A stretch of 26,440 nt of DNA from Brevibacterium sp. UMB1308A (GCF_030230605.1 NZ_JASPDO010000029.1:1-26440); one strand, 5' to 3'; numbered from the stretch's first letter, positions 1 to 7,771 are shown. A program made the numbers and translations. Notes: generated from the sequence alone by a model not told the origin.

Positions 1-100
1 ATGCGCAGTTTCGCTCGCTTCGCGCCGTTTCGCAGGACGCCGAGGTCGTTGCTACTTTTCGGCGCCCGGTAGGCTCTCGCGATCTCCGTGTAGGTCGTCC

Positions 101-1873
101 CTACGAGGACTCCCGCTCAGTCTCTCGCTCTGAACCCTGCGCAGCTCTTTGTCCAGCCACAGAGCCCCGTCCGGATTCGTGTTCATTGCGCGCCAAAAGG
201 GACGCGCGCCGGTGCGCACCGGCCGAAGTCATCTGCGCAGTCGCCAGGTCAGAGTCCGCATCGGCAACGATCGACTTCTCAGTCACATCGAACTTCTCGC
301 GGTACTTACCAAACAACAAGCGGCCCTGAGAGTACAGCGCAGTCGAGGCGTTAAACGTCATGATGGTGAACGGGTACAAGAACCACTGGCCAATCATCAT
401 GAACGACCTCATGCGCCCGTAACGTACCGGTCGCGGTGTCAGGATCGACAAGAACACCAGCATGGATACCAACAGCGAAATCATCGCAACCTGCTGGATC
501 ACACCCACAACAAACGGCATGTTGGCAACGAATGACGTCTTTGAGCCACCGCTTTGCAGAAGCGCAATAACGGGCACCCAACCACCAAACGCAATGATGA
601 TGGACACACACGCCAGCGTGACGTGGCCTTCCAACAACATGAAGAACCGCACGGCGGCAGGCCAGAACGGAGCCTTCTTATCGGCTATTCCCTGAGCTGC
701 GTACGGTACGTCTGATGCTCCGTAGGACCAGCGGGAAAGCTGTTTGAACTGAGCCACAATGGACTGCTTGAGCGTTCCAGCCAAAACAGCGTCCTGGAAG
801 ATAGGCACGTGAATCGCGGTGACCTTGTAGTCCCCACCAAAGTGGAAGTAGGAGCGCCAGTACTGGTGACCGTCTTCAACAATCGTGCGTTTGGACCAAA
901 AGTCCATCTCCACCAATGCGTCCAATGACTGCGAGTGTGACGCGAAGTTGCGCAACGCAAAAGGCCGCACGGTAGTTGTCAGGTTGAAGAAGCAGTTCGC
1001 TGACGCGATCACGCGCGTAATCGCAGGGGCGTCCCAAATGTTGCTCAAGTACAAGGCGATGGGCTGGTAAGACCGACGCTTACGCTCTGGGTCAGCGATG
1101 TACTCGTATGAAACGTAGTCGAAATAGCTTTCGTACGGCTTGTTGTCACAGTCCAGGGTAGTGACGACAACGTTTGAGTAGTCGATTCCGTTTTCGTCTG
1201 CCCATTCCTGTACCCGGTAGCCCGCGTAGGTGATGTTCGCACCTTTACCGGCGATCTCATCGGGGAGGTCACGTGGGTGCTTGATTAGTTCGAACTCCCG
1301 GAACTTGTGCCCGTACTCATCTTTCAAACGGTTGACGGTCCGCTCGATTTCTTCACCACCTCGTTCTTCATATGCGAAGAAGATCGCCAGCTGTTCTCCT
1401 GGCGTTGTGGTGTACTGCAAACCACGCACAGTGGGCGCAATGACCTCATACGACTCGTTGTACGCCGCGATGATGACCGCGTGCACAATGTCGTTAGGGT
1501 GAATGTAGTCTTCTGGATTGCTCTTGATGAGATCGAGCAACTCCCGGTGACGGTGCACGTTAAACGACCCAGGTGGGCTAGGTGGTACACGCTTGCCGTC
1601 AAGCGTGAGCCCAATGTCGGTCAAACGCGATCCCCAGTCGACACGCGCCGAACGCTTATACCGGTTGTAGCCGCGGACCAAGTCGAACGCACCGCGCACA
1701 CCACGGATAAACATAAATCCCACGACCAGCAACACGTAAACGGAACCCGCAATTGGTGAAATCGCTGACAGCACAATGAGCAGTACCAAAGCGCCGTAGC
1801 TCATCAGTGCTGGGAGGAGTTCGAAAAAGCGGTAAAGCGGTCTACGTTTTCCCAATGGGATTTCGTTGTCCAC
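101..1873 (-). CDS. Membrane glycosyltransferase, family 2 (GT-A, processive-type motifs)
   Basis: The 590-residue protein has two hydrophobic segments near the N-terminus (about 17-58), a cytosolic GT-A-like domain (about 130-385) and three or more membrane segments (about 408-515). Visible family-2 motifs are AYNE at 137-140, a DxD-like DCD at 241-243 for metal/nucleotide-sugar binding, ED at 333-334 (general base position) and QLSRW at 378-382, the QxxRW signature of processive synthases such as cellulose and hyaluronan synthases. It probably transfers sugar from a nucleotide-sugar to an envelope polymer or lipid; substrate is unknown. The last 60 residues are polar and low in complexity. 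The start is GTG, preceded by an AAGGTG ribosome site five bases upstream. The gene is alone on this strand, with its own promoter and a palindrome over the -10 box. Function class is secure; the precise product is not. Confidence 0.88.
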   Translation of the reverse strand: MDNEIPLGKRRPLYRFFELLPALMSYGALVLLIVLSAISPIAGSVYVLLVVGFMFIRGVRGAFDLVRGYNRYKRSARVDWGSRLTDIGLTLDGKRVPPSPPGSFNVHRHRELLDLIKSNPEDYIHPNDIVHAVIIAAYNESYEVIAPTVRGLQYTTTPGEQLAIFFAYEERGGEEIERTVNRLKDEYGHKFREFELIKHPRDLPDEIAGKGANITYAGYRVQEWADENGIDYSNVVVTTLDCDNKPYESYFDYVSYEYIADPERKRRSYQPIALYLSNIWDAPAITRVIASANCFFNLTTTVRPFALRNFASHSQSLDALVEMDFWSKRTIVEDGHQYWRSYFHFGGDYKVTAIHVPIFQDAVLAGTLKQSIVAQFKQLSRWSYGASDVPYAAQGIADKKAPFWPAAVRFFMLLEGHVTLACVSIIIAFGGWVPVIALLQSGGSKTSFVANMPFVVGVIQQVAMISLLVSMLVFLSILTPRPVRYGRMRSFMMIGQWFLYPFTIMTFNASTALYSQGRLLFGKYREKFDVTEKSIVADADSDLATAQMTSAGAHRRASLLARNEHESGRGSVAGQRAAQGSERETERESS

Positions 1874-1904
1874 GTGATCACCTTACTTAAGTACAACAGG
1901 GCAA

Positions 1905-1940
1905 CTTCTCATTATAAGAAGCACGCTGAGTGTTTGTGAC
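1905..1940 (-). promoter_or_regulatory. Promoter of the glycosyltransferase gene with palindromic candidate operator over the -10 box
   Basis: Reading the minus strand, a perfect TATAAT lies at 1916-1911. An 18-base spacer separates it from GTCACA at 1940-1935, a 4/6 match to TTGACA. The -10 box sits inside a 17-base palindrome (1905-1921, CTTCTTATAATGAGAAG) with one mismatched pair. The predicted transcript start near 1904 gives a leader of about 30 bases carrying the AAGGTG ribosome site. The operator role is inferred from position and symmetry only. Confidence 0.55.
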
Positions 1941-1986
1941 AGATGAGCTGTAAATGGGGTGAAGATACGTGGTGATACTCGCCACG

Positions 1987-2589
1987 TTAAATCTGAGATG
2001 AGTCCGTAACTCCGCGTGCGGCTTCGATCGCAGCCTCTGACGTGACGTCGTCCACGAACGCCACGTTTCGGTAGTACTTCAGCTCCTTGATGGAGTCGAG
2101 GATGTCACCCAGTGCGCGGTGCCCACCGGTTTTTTCTGGCGCGTGGAAGTATGCCTTGGGTAGCCAGCGTTTGGCGAGTTCTTTGATCGTGGACACGTCA
2201 ATAATGCGGTAGTGCAGGTGGTCCACGACCTGTGGCATTTGCTTCTGCAAGAACGTTTTGTCGGTACCCACCGAGTTGCCACCCAGCGGCGCCTTTCCGG
2301 CCTCGGGCACGTGCTTCTTGATGTAGTCCAGCACAATGGTGGCCGCTTCATCGACACTCAAACCAGCGTCAAGTTTGTCAATGAGGCCCGAGGTGGTGTG
2401 CATGTTGGTGACGAAATCGTTCATGTTCTCGCGGGCCCGCTGCGATGGTTTGATGATCACGTCAACGCCTTCGTCGACGGGGTTGAGGTCGAAGTCAGTT
2501 ACTATTGCAGCGACTTCAATGAGTTCGTCGACCTCGAGTTCGAGGCCAGTCATTTCGCAGTCGATCCATACAATTTTGTCTATAGCCAC
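1987..2589 (-). CDS. orn: Oligoribonuclease (3'-5' exoribonuclease, DEDDh family)
   Basis: Orn degrades the 2-5-nucleotide RNAs left by other RNases, and pGpG from cyclic-di-GMP turnover, to mononucleotides in the cytoplasm. The 200-residue length fits the family (E. coli about 181) with a short extra C-terminal tail. All DEDDh residues are visible: Asp10 and Glu12 in WIDCEMTG, Asp110 in SVGTDKTF, and His157 and Asp162 in HRALGDI. The GTG start matches the family N-terminus, where WIDCEMTG begins about residue 8. No Shine-Dalgarno is visible; instead a TACAAT -10 box ends six bases before the GTG, suggesting a leaderless mRNA. It is divergent from the membrane/lipoprotein paralogue gene and is followed on the same strand by the glycosyltransferase, which has its own promoter. 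Confidence 0.97.
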   Translation of the reverse strand: MAIDKIVWIDCEMTGLELEVDELIEVAAIVTDFDLNPVDEGVDVIIKPSQRARENMNDFVTNMHTTSGLIDKLDAGLSVDEAATIVLDYIKKHVPEAGKAPLGGNSVGTDKTFLQKQMPQVVDHLHYRIIDVSTIKELAKRWLPKAYFHAPEKTGGHRALGDILDSIKELKYYRNVAFVDDVTSEAAIEAARGVTDSSQI

Positions 2590-2595
2590 GGTTAG

Positions 2596-2626
2596 ATTGT
2601 ACTGACAGCGTCCGCCAGTTTCTTAA
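2596..2626 (-). promoter_or_regulatory. Predicted leaderless promoter of orn
   Basis: On the minus strand TACAAT (2601-2596) matches the -10 consensus at 5/6. It is followed by six bases and then the GTG start, so transcription should begin at or next to the start codon. A weak -35 candidate, TTAAGA (2626-2621, 4/6), lies at a long 19-base spacing and inside the first copy of the 19-base tandem repeat. Leaderless mRNAs are well known in actinobacteria; here it is an inference from spacing. Confidence 0.5.
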
Positions 2627-2652
2627 GTAGTGCCCAGTTTCTTAAGCGGTGC
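2615..2652. repeat. Tandem pair of 19-bp repeats in the divergent orn / membrane-protein promoter region
   Basis: Two directly adjacent copies occupy 2615-2633 (CCAGTTTCTTAAGTAGTGC) and 2634-2652 (CCAGTTTCTTAAGCGGTGC). They differ at two of 19 positions, and each contains the palindrome CTTAAG. They lie between the orn -10 box and the rightward -10 box at 2679-2684, so they could be two sites for one regulator acting on both genes, or simply a recent slippage duplication. Confidence 0.8.
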
Positions 2653-2678
2653 TCAGAGTTGCGCTTTTGCGGCTTCTA

Positions 2679-2684
2679 TAGAAT
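2679..2684 (+). promoter_or_regulatory. Candidate -10 box of the first membrane/lipoprotein paralogue
   Basis: TAGAAT at 2679-2684 matches TATAAT at 5/6 within a locally AT-rich stretch. No convincing -35 is visible at 16-18 bases. The expected transcript start near 2691 leaves about 30 bases before the GTG at 2721, enough to include the AGGGGA ribosome site at 2711-2716. Confidence 0.4.
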
Positions 2685-2720
2685 AGTGGTCGATCTTTGT
2701 TGCCGTCGTTAGGGGAAAAT

Positions 2721-4412
2721 GTGCGTTATGCCTTGGCTGGCGTCCTGATCGTCACGGGTCTCGTTGCTGGTTTCATTGGTGTTGCCCAAAAGACTATCTG
2801 GGCTCCCAGTGAACAGATTGTTGCCCATGCTGATCTGGCAGATCCAGGCTCTGTGGTTGTTATTGAACCTGGAGTGTTAAACCTGTACGAAGGCGCCGCT
2901 GATCTCAAGGTGGAACACGATGGCCCCATCTCAGTTGCTCGCGCCAGCAAGGAAAACGTTGACGCGTGGGTTGATTCGGCAGCTCACACCAAGGTTACTG
3001 GTGTGAAAAGCGAAACTGAGCTCCGTACTGAAAAAGTTGACGGTGACGAAGAAACCCCTTCCATTAAGGACAGTGACCTTTTCACCTCGGTGGAATCAGG
3101 TGAGTCTGAACTCAACATGCACTGGGAAGAAGACCCGGGACGCACGGCGTTCGTTGTCAGCTCAGACGGCAAAGCGCAGATTGATGGCAAGGTTTCGATC
3201 TCGTGGCCCAACTCTGCTTCAACCCCATGGGCAATCCCACTCATGGTGATCGGCGCCATCCTCATCATCCTGGGTATTGTTCTCGCTTTCCTTGCCCGCC
3301 GGAACGCTCGCCGCGAGCAAGAACGACGCAAGAAGCGCGCTGAGCGTCGTCGCAAGCTCGCCCAGATGGGAACGGCGTTCGTCATTGTCCCCGGTCTGGC
3401 GCTCGCAGGGTGCTCAAGCCCCGAACTTCCAGAACCTCAGCCCGACGAAGCTCCAGAAAGCCCTGGCGGGGTTATCACCGATGACCAGTTGAACTCAATT
3501 CTGGAACGCATCTCATCCACTGTTTCGGGGGCAGACGACAAGACGGACGCTAAGGCTCTAGAAGAGCGTGCAACGGGCCCCTTCCTTGAGCAGCGCAAAG
3601 CCGCCTACGGCATCAAGAAAAAAGACAAAGGCTTCAAACTTCCTCCCGCCCTGGCGACACAGAGCGTCAAGGTGAACTTCACCTCGGCGACGGACACGTG
3701 GCCGCGCGTCACGTCCGCGGTCACCTACGACGAGAAAACCAAACAAACCCAGGTGTTGATACTCAGCCAGGAATCACCTCGGGACAATTACAAAGTATGG
3801 GCCCAGGCCGTCATGTTGGGTGGAAGCGAATTCCCTTCCGTAAACGACTCACGTCAGGGTTCGGAACTGTTGCCCCCAGACGCTGACGGCCTAGCCATGA
3901 CCCCTTCCGATGCCGTGAACACGTACATCGACATCCTGAAGAACGGTGGCAAAGCAAAGAACGTCAAGAACTTTGAAGACGACCCGTTCCGCAAGCAGAC
4001 CGCTGACGGACAGCGCAAGGCAGCTGAGGCGCTCAAGGACGGAAACGCAAAAGTGACGTTTGGTTACGCCCGAGGTGACGAACTGGTTGCTCAGCAGGTG
4101 GCAGATGGTTCGGCAATGGTTGTGGGTTCGGCTGTCCAGAAAGTCACGTACTCGCCGGAAAAGGTTGATGGCCGTACGGGTCAACTGACGATTGACAAGC
4201 CACAGAGTGAAATCGTTGGGAAGAAAGAAACGGACAAGGACCTCACCACCGAATACCGTCAGGTCTACGTGTTCATTGTGCCTAAGGGTGAAGGAAAGGC
4301 TCGTTTGATTGGGCTGACTTCGGTGCTTTCGGGCGCCAAGATCGGAGACGGAAACGACGGCGGCGGAAACGACAGCAACGACGGTGGCGACAACGGCGGT
4401 AACGAAGAGTAA
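2721..4412 (+). CDS. Membrane protein with internal lipobox (paralogue 1; unrecognised family)
   Basis: I do not recognise a named family. Counting from GTG at 2721 (563 residues): membrane segment about 3-23, an extracytoplasmic domain about 24-168, a second membrane segment about 169-192, a very basic cytosolic patch about 193-212 (many Arg/Lys), then a third hydrophobic stretch ending in LALAGC with Cys231 (codon 3411-3413). The basic patch, hydrophobic core and lipobox form a complete lipoprotein signal located inside the protein. The remainder (about 330 residues) is an extracytoplasmic domain with a TGPFL motif near 285 and a Gly/Asn/Asp-rich tail. It is homologous along its whole length to the gene at 5511-7238. 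The start is chosen because AGGGGA lies four bases upstream; an in-frame TTG at 2697 would add eight residues. Lipid modification and cleavage are inferred. Confidence 0.8.
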   Translation: MRYALAGVLIVTGLVAGFIGVAQKTIWAPSEQIVAHADLADPGSVVVIEPGVLNLYEGAADLKVEHDGPISVARASKENVDAWVDSAAHTKVTGVKSETELRTEKVDGDEETPSIKDSDLFTSVESGESELNMHWEEDPGRTAFVVSSDGKAQIDGKVSISWPNSASTPWAIPLMVIGAILIILGIVLAFLARRNARREQERRKKRAERRRKLAQMGTAFVIVPGLALAGCSSPELPEPQPDEAPESPGGVITDDQLNSILERISSTVSGADDKTDAKALEERATGPFLEQRKAAYGIKKKDKGFKLPPALATQSVKVNFTSATDTWPRVTSAVTYDEKTKQTQVLILSQESPRDNYKVWAQAVMLGGSEFPSVNDSRQGSELLPPDADGLAMTPSDAVNTYIDILKNGGKAKNVKNFEDDPFRKQTADGQRKAAEALKDGNAKVTFGYARGDELVAQQVADGSAMVVGSAVQKVTYSPEKVDGRTGQLTIDKPQSEIVGKKETDKDLTTEYRQVYVFIVPKGEGKARLIGLTSVLSGAKIGDGNDGGGNDSNDGGDNGGNEE

Positions 4413-4536
4413 CGCTGACCCGGTCTGTGCCGTCTACCGCACGTGTGAGCGCGCGCATGACAAGGCGTGCAGGACCGAAGGCGCAGTGGCCCTCGATCAA
4501 CCGATAAACTGAACGTTCACAGGGAAAGGTCACAAA

Positions 4537-5511
4537 GTGAGCAACGAAGGCGTATTTGACCCACGGCAACAACAAGCACAACCACAGGGGCTCGACCTGT
4601 CGGCAGTTCGTACCCCCGCGCCGGGCGCTGGCGCAAACGGACAGTCAGCCCAGCAACAGCCAGCCGCTCAGCCACATGCCCAGCAGCAGGACCCCAACGG
4701 GGTGAATGTTCCGGCACTGGTTTTCGACGTTGACGAGCAGTCATTCGAAGCTGTTGTCCAACTGTCAACCCAGGTGCCTGTGGTGATCGACCTGTGGGCT
4801 GAATGGTGTGGGCCATGTAAGCAGCTGTCACCCGTGATCGAAAAAGTCACCCGCGACTACGACGGCCGGCTCGTACTGGCCAAGATCGACGTCGACAAGA
4901 ACCCGCGCATTCAGCAGGCCTTTGGCGCCCAGTCGATCCCCACGGTTGTAGCACTGGTCAAGGGGCAACCCGTGCCACTGTTCCAAGGTGCAACGCCCGA
5001 ACCACAGATCAAACAAGTGTTTGACCAACTGCTTACCGCAGCGGCACAAGCCGGTGTCAACAAGCGCGCAATCACCGGCGACGCCCCGCAGCAACCTGCT
5101 GGCCCCAAGTACCCAGAAGCCATTGAGGCGCTTGAAGCAGGTGACCTAGAACGGGCCGCTCAGGTGTACCAGGATGCGCTCAACGAAACACCTGGTGATG
5201 AAGACGCTAAGAGCGGTTTAGCACGTGTTGAACTGTTGCGTCGCACACGTGGAAAGGACCTCGCCGAGGTCCGCGCCCGTGCCGCTCAAGACCCCAGCGA
5301 TGTTGACGCCGCCCTGGAGTGCGCGGACCTCGACATCAGCGGTGGTCACGTTGACGATGCTTTCGCACGCCTCATCACCACCTTGAGCAAGGTGACTGGA
5401 GATGACAAAGAGCGCGTTCGCAAACGCATCCTGGAACTGTTCGAAGTTGTTGGCCCGGCCGACCCACGGGTAACACAAGCTCGTGGCAAGTTGATGCGCG
5501 CCCTGTTCTAA
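4537..5511 (+). CDS. Thioredoxin-domain protein with C-terminal TPR region (YbbN/CnoX-like co-chaperone)
   Basis: This 324-residue cytoplasmic protein has three parts: a Gln/Pro/Ala-rich, probably disordered N-terminus (1-55); a thioredoxin fold (about 60-172) with the redox motif WCGPC at 90-94 and the cis-proline loop SIPTVV (Pro135); and a C-terminal TPR-like helical region (about 190-324). Family members (E. coli YbbN/CnoX) hold unfolding proteins and hand them to chaperones. E. coli YbbN lacks the full CxxC, whereas here both cysteines (91, 94) are present, so disulfide exchange is possible. No signal peptide is seen. The start is GTG with GGGAAAGG upstream. A 124-base gap separates it from paralogue 1, and its stop overlaps the ATG of paralogue 2 by one base (TAATG), implying translational coupling. 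Confidence 0.88.
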   Translation: MSNEGVFDPRQQQAQPQGLDLSAVRTPAPGAGANGQSAQQQPAAQPHAQQQDPNGVNVPALVFDVDEQSFEAVVQLSTQVPVVIDLWAEWCGPCKQLSPVIEKVTRDYDGRLVLAKIDVDKNPRIQQAFGAQSIPTVVALVKGQPVPLFQGATPEPQIKQVFDQLLTAAAQAGVNKRAITGDAPQQPAGPKYPEAIEALEAGDLERAAQVYQDALNETPGDEDAKSGLARVELLRRTRGKDLAEVRARAAQDPSDVDAALECADLDISGGHVDDAFARLITTLSKVTGDDKERVRKRILELFEVVGPADPRVTQARGKLMRALF

Positions 5512-7238
5512 TGATTCGTCTGGTTCTATCTGGTCTGAGTGCGCTCGTGGGCGTGCTCAGTCTGATCTTGGTCATTTCGGCTCTGTCCGTTGTGGGTTTT
5601 GACGATGTCACACAGACCAAACCCCACAAGGTGGGCGACGGAACGTACGCGGTGGTGTTTGACCAACAGAGCATTCCGTTTACCAAGACGACTGCCACGA
5701 TCAGCGCGGATTCTGAGAAGCCCATCATGCTGGGAGTGGCCAACGGGGTGGACTCATCGAGCTTCCTCACAGGCGTGAAGCACGAAGAAATTACCGAGGT
5801 GAAGTTCCCTCGGGACATCACCACCCGTTCTGTAGCGGGGGAGGAGACGCCTGCCAAGACCGCGCAGAGCCGTGACTGGTGGATCGACACAACGGAGGGC
5901 ACGCATGTGTCACGGTCCTTCGATGTGGACGGCGATCCGCAAACGGTCGTTATCGCGCCCACTGGCGAGACCCCGAACCTCGACGGCACCACCGTTCGCA
6001 TTTCGGTAGAAATGAAGGGCGTTTTAGCGTTTTGCCTGATGGGGATTGCGCTGAGCATCATCGCGTTTGCTGGGGCGTTCGCGCTCTTCATGTGGTGGAG
6101 GAACGAGCAACCTCGCGTGAAAAAGAAGACGACCGTGGGTGGCGGGGCCGCTGACAAGGACACGGACCCGCAAACGGCTCCCCAAAAGGGAGGCAGCGTT
6201 GAAAAGAGCGCCCGCACCACCTTCCAAGCTGGCCTCGCCCAAAAGATTCGCTCTGTTGCCAAAAACCGCCGCGCCCGAGGTGTGAGCGCCTTCGCCGTTG
6301 TTACGGCAGTGACGCTCAGTGGGTGCGGGTTGCCGGTTGCTCAGCCTCAGCAACCTGAGATTGAAAAGTACACGCGCCCAGGTATCAGGCAGGGCGAAGC
6401 GTCTAAGTTCCTGAAAGACTATTCGGACCAGTTGGACGAGGCACTTAAGGGTGATCACAAGAAGCTCGATCAGATCCAGACCGGGCCGCTTTTGCAGCGT
6501 ACGCGTGCTGAAGTTGCGATTGCTGAAAAGACTGACGGCAAACTGTCGTCTCCACGGTTCTCATCTGTTTTGGCAGCCAGCCCGAACTTCGAAAAGTACC
6601 CCATGTGGTTTGTGGCTTTTGGGGCCGTTGATAAAAAAGACGCCGGCTCTCAAGCGCTCCTTGTGACCCGGGAATCAGCAACAGAAGAATGGACGGTCAC
6701 TCAAGCGCTCTTTGTGCCCGATGACCAAGTTCCGGGATTTGAAGTAGATGAAGGCGGGTCTGCTGAACGCGCCCCAGATGGGTTCGCTACCAAACTGGGG
6801 GACACCTCGGACGTGGTCGCCAAATACTTAAGCGACGGTAACAAGGAGCACCTGGAAGGTGCCAAGATCAGCACGGAAGGCAAGGCGTTTGCAGACTTCC
6901 GGGATTACGTGGACAGCTACTCGGAAGGCGACAACGCGTTCGACAAAGTCTCCACCGAGTGCAAGCCGTACGAAGACGTGGACCTTTCGGCATACACCCT
7001 GGCAACCACGGACGGGGCCATAGGGTTTGGGGAAATCCGCTGTACGCTCACGCTTGAGGTGCCGGCCGAATACGCCGTGACACTCCCCAAAGCGGTCGAA
7101 GCTGTGAAGACAAGCGAAGAAAAAGGTAACCGCGTCATTATTGAGACATCGGTGCCGTTCATGGTGCATGAAGGTGACGGCGTAAAAGCAGTGGGAACCG
7201 GTTGGTTCATGCTGGAGTCGCGTACCGAGAAGAACTAG
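5511..7238 (+). CDS. Membrane protein with internal lipobox (paralogue 2; unrecognised family)
   Basis: The 575-residue protein shares the layout of the 2721-4412 gene: membrane segment about 6-28, extracytoplasmic domain about 29-168, second membrane segment about 171-195, a longer Lys/Arg-rich cytosolic linker about 196-256, then a hydrophobic stretch ending in VTLSGC with Cys272 (codon 6324-6326), a good lipobox. The C-terminal extracytoplasmic domain (273-575) contains TGPLL near 324, matching TGPFL in paralogue 1, and two cysteines (484, 511) absent from paralogue 1 that could form a disulfide. The ATG start overlaps the stop of the thioredoxin-TPR gene (TAATG), so the two are probably co-translated. 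No function can be assigned; processing into a two-helix membrane part and a free lipoprotein is my inference from the internal signal. Confidence 0.8.
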   Translation: MIRLVLSGLSALVGVLSLILVISALSVVGFDDVTQTKPHKVGDGTYAVVFDQQSIPFTKTTATISADSEKPIMLGVANGVDSSSFLTGVKHEEITEVKFPRDITTRSVAGEETPAKTAQSRDWWIDTTEGTHVSRSFDVDGDPQTVVIAPTGETPNLDGTTVRISVEMKGVLAFCLMGIALSIIAFAGAFALFMWWRNEQPRVKKKTTVGGGAADKDTDPQTAPQKGGSVEKSARTTFQAGLAQKIRSVAKNRRARGVSAFAVVTAVTLSGCGLPVAQPQQPEIEKYTRPGIRQGEASKFLKDYSDQLDEALKGDHKKLDQIQTGPLLQRTRAEVAIAEKTDGKLSSPRFSSVLAASPNFEKYPMWFVAFGAVDKKDAGSQALLVTRESATEEWTVTQALFVPDDQVPGFEVDEGGSAERAPDGFATKLGDTSDVVAKYLSDGNKEHLEGAKISTEGKAFADFRDYVDSYSEGDNAFDKVSTECKPYEDVDLSAYTLATTDGAIGFGEIRCTLTLEVPAEYAVTLPKAVEAVKTSEEKGNRVIIETSVPFMVHEGDGVKAVGTGWFMLESRTEKN

Positions 7239-7309
7239 GGGCTAGCGGGGTTCGCAGGCCAGCGCCGAGGTGGTGCGGGCTTGGCGGCCACGCCTCACGC
7301 CTCGTGCGC

Positions 7310-7771
7310 CTACGCAGCGCGCGCCCGGCGACCCACCCGGAGTAACCAGAAGAGCCCCACGAACGGCAACACCAGTGGCACGAACCCGTAGCCGATCCCA
7401 AACGTGGACCACACGGTTGCAGCCGGAAACAGTTCAGGATCCAGCACCGTCAGCAAGCCCACGGACAAAACGCCCACCAGCTCAACGGACACCGCGACGA
7501 CGGCGATGTGGTGAGTCACCCTGTTGCCAATGACCAGGCACACTGTGGCCACAACATACACAACAGCGGCAAACAAACTGAGTGAGTAGGCAAGCGGCGC
7601 GTGTTCAAAGTCACGGTAAAACTGGTAACCGGCCCGCGCGGTGGCAGACAGGGCGAAAATCCCGTAAACCGCGGTGAGCACGCGCCCCGGCCCAGAGTGC
7701 ATGGCCGAATACGGGTTCTGCGCTGCCTTGGCGTTGCTGTCCTGGGCACCAGCACCCGCGCCGCCACCCAT
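7310..7771 (-). CDS. Small integral membrane protein, four predicted helices
   Basis: The protein is about 153 residues from ATG at 7771. A Gly/Ala-rich polar N-terminus (about 30 residues) precedes four hydrophobic segments and a short basic C-terminus (RVGRRARA). No catalytic motif is recognisable and I cannot name the family. The ATG is preferred because TAAGGA, which overlaps the stop of the upstream gene, lies about nine bases upstream; a TTG at 7792 would add seven residues and overlap that gene. It is very probably in one operon with the small membrane protein at 7783-8133, and the two may act together. It converges with paralogue 2 across 71 bases in which I see no convincing terminator. 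Confidence 0.78.
   Translation of the reverse strand: MGGGAGAGAQDSNAKAAQNPYSAMHSGPGRVLTAVYGIFALSATARAGYQFYRDFEHAPLAYSLSLFAAVVYVVATVCLVIGNRVTHHIAVVAVSVELVGVLSVGLLTVLDPELFPAATVWSTFGIGYGFVPLVLPFVGLFWLLRVGRRARAA

Noticed and set aside
1..100. A possible partial gene at the left edge
   Set aside because: The short frames present have no start with a ribosome site and no recognisable sequence. On the minus strand there is no ATG or GTG start, so I see nothing callable.
5375..6262. A 295-codon minus-strand frame across the thioredoxin-TPR / paralogue-2 junction
   Set aside because: It overlaps two well-supported plus-strand genes and shows no domain or signal.
7239..7309. A GC-rich hairpin between the convergent genes (CGCCGAG with CTTGGCG)
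   Set aside because: The stem is short, the loop is ten bases, it has a G-T pair and no T-run, so it was not called as a terminator.
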